The notes under the pieces are model-generated. The model worked only from the letters and a program-made list of their open reading frames with translations. It searched no databases and was not told the DNA's origin. DNA of 7,795 bases, from contig CALKUG010000324.1 in assembly GCA_937996765.1 (NCBI GenBank), positions 1 through 7,795 of the forward strand. Direction: 5' to 3'. Positions within the stretch are counted from its first letter, which is position 1; the number at the start of each line of letters is the position of its first letter. The stretch is from an uncultured Ignavibacteria bacterium. Lineage in GTDB: Bacteria > Bacteroidota > Ignavibacteria > Ignavibacteriales > Ignavibacteriaceae. Position numbers and translations under genes: made by a program. Shown one piece after another: positions 6,541 through 7,795 of this stretch.

Positions 6541-7795
6541 AGGTGATAATCACAATAGTATTATTGGTTTTCTTTTCGAGTAATTCTGTTTGGGCGCAAA
6601 GCTTAACAATTCTGATTGAAGAAATGAAACAGAATAATTCCTTTTTGAAGGGGCAACAATTGAGGATTCATTCCAAGTTACTTCAGAAAGAGTATTCCAG
6701 CACACCAACAGCCACTTCTGTCGGATTAGAGATAAGTCAGATTCCATTTAACACTTTAAACCTAACCGGGAAATCGCTATCAAACTCTTTAACAATTACA
6801 CAAATGTTCCCCTTAGGATCTATGTATTCACTTCGTGAAAAAGAGGCAGGGCTAAGTGTTACCATGAGCAATTTGCAGTTCAAAGAACGTTTTCAAATGT
6901 TAAAACGCGAACTGGGGTTGATGTACTACGAACTTGCTTTTATGCGAGAGCGCATTGCATTGGAGAACCAAAAAATTGGGTTGATGTATCAGCAATTAGA
7001 ATTAATGGCTTCGATGCTTCAAATGAATATGTCAGATAATTCTGTTTACCTAAAAATGCTTTCAGAAATCAAAATGATGGAAATTGATAGGGATAAGATG
7101 CTCAATCAATCCGATGCTATGGTTCCCGAAATCAATGCCATGCTGGGAAGAAAAGAATTAGACAAAGCTGTAACAACAGAGATTTATCGCTTAGAGGATT
7201 CCGTGTATGTGTTGGAGCAGGAATTTAAGTCTATTGATTTGCTAATGGAAAAAAACAAAATAGATATGATTGAGAACGAAGATTTTATGAGCAAGGATGA
7301 ATTATATCCTGAATTGATGCTCTCATTTATGCTAATGCATATGCCGAGAGGCATGATTATCACCACAGGTGATGATATGATGATGTTAACCGGCAAGCCT
7401 CATTCAGAGTTTATGTATTCAATTATGGCTTCCATTACTCTTCCATTTCTACCTTGGGTAAGTAATGGGATTGGAAAAAAAATTGAATCTAAGGAAGTTG
7501 AACTTAAAGCAGCACTGGAGGAGTATAATGCGAAAGAACTGGAATATTCGGCGATAATTCAAAAGATGAAGAGAGAAATAAAGACTATCCGAGATCAAAG
7601 ATTTAAGATAAATAATGAATTATTTCCTCTTATTGATTATGAACTTGAAAACGCATTACAAAAGAGCGCACTAAGAGAAGTATCTATTGAAAAAGTTTTA
7701 GAAATTAAAATTAGAAGAATTGATATGGAGATACAAATGAACGAACTTCTTAAACAGGAGTGCTTGATATCTCATGCTTTATCCACAGAATTAGA
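6537..7795 (+). CDS. Methionine-rich TolC-family outer-membrane channel (3' end cut off)
   Basis: Probable outer-membrane partner of the pump. 419 codons are open to the window edge, nearly a full TolC-family length. Residues 1-21 are a signal peptide ending VWAQ. The TolC two-repeat plan is visible: helix (about 24-52), a strand pair around a Thr/Ser loop ending in TQMFPLG (about 60-100), long coiled-coil helices (about 100-235), a second strand pair (about 257-312, ending in TLPFLPW and a Gly-containing turn), then another long coiled coil to the end. There are about 35 Met in 419 residues (roughly 8 %), ten of them between M261 and M297, including MLMHM at 265-269 and an MMM run at 281-283. 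In TolC the loop between these strands faces outside, so the cluster probably lines the exit of the channel (inference). The ATG overlaps the pump stop (ATGA), implying translational coupling. It could be called cusC by position, but sequence similarity to CusC itself is low by eye. Confidence 0.88.
   Translation, partial: MKVIITIVLLVFFSSNSVWAQSLTILIEEMKQNNSFLKGQQLRIHSKLLQKEYSSTPTATSVGLEISQIPFNTLNLTGKSLSNSLTITQMFPLGSMYSLREKEAGLSVTMSNLQFKERFQMLKRELGLMYYELAFMRERIALENQKIGLMYQQLELMASMLQMNMSDNSVYLKMLSEIKMMEIDRDKMLNQSDAMVPEINAMLGRKELDKAVTTEIYRLEDSVYVLEQEFKSIDLLMEKNKIDMIENEDFMSKDELYPELMLSFMLMHMPRGMIITTGDDMMMLTGKPHSEFMYSIMASITLPFLPWVSNGIGKKIESKEVELKAALEEYNAKELEYSAIIQKMKREIKTIRDQRFKINNELFPLIDYELENALQKSALREVSIEKVLEIKIRRIDMEIQMNELLKQECLISHALSTEL

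Noticed and set aside
6550..6747. 65-codon minus-strand frame at the start of the channel gene
   Set aside because: Antisense to the signal peptide and first helix of the TolC-family protein, with no start signal and no recognisable domain.

Overview
The window is AT-rich (GC clearly below 40 % by eye). It holds two genes on the minus strand and three on the plus strand, diverging from a gene-free stretch at 2510-2794. A CusA-type heavy-metal RND pump followed directly by a TolC-family gene, a free-standing secreted TonB C-terminal domain, a small Cys-rich protein of a kind seen in Bacteroidota, and weak Shine-Dalgarno use together suggest a Gram-negative bacterium of the Bacteroidota/Ignavibacteriota/Chlorobiota (FCB) group. 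This placement is inference; there is no rRNA or other marker gene here.

Minus strand, 2509 down to 1: a 136-residue periplasmic protein consisting of a signal peptide and a TonB C-terminal domain, then a large methyl-accepting chemotaxis protein. The chemoreceptor has a four-helix-bundle-sized periplasmic sensor, a canonical HAMP plus three HAMP-like repeats, and a classic signalling tip. Its last few codons lie beyond position 1. The two genes are 80 bp apart.

Plus strand, 2795 to 7795: a compact metal-efflux cluster. It opens with a 142-residue exported protein with eight cysteines (one CxxC, two CC pairs). Next comes a 1084-residue CusA-like proton-driven pump that keeps the three-methionine Cu(I)/Ag(I) site and the proton-relay Asp, Glu and Lys. 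It overlaps by ATGA with a methionine-rich TolC-family outer-membrane channel that runs off the window. The periplasmic adaptor (CusB type) expected for a tripartite pump is absent here and would be expected beyond 7795.

The points most worth a second look are in this cluster. (1) The pump keeps the methionine triad and two membrane Met pairs of CusA but has lost both partners of the periplasmic entry pair and both partners of one membrane pair. (2) It carries a Ser-rich insertion of about 29 residues, with two Met, in the part equivalent to the docking domain. (3) The channel is about 8 % Met, with ten Met in 37 residues at the predicted outer-surface hairpin. (4) A perfect 9-bp inverted repeat can bury the pump's ribosome binding site, and its left arm starts five bases after the small gene's stop codon, an arrangement suited to translational coupling. 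I found no CRISPR array, insertion sequence, tRNA, rRNA or convincing intrinsic terminator.
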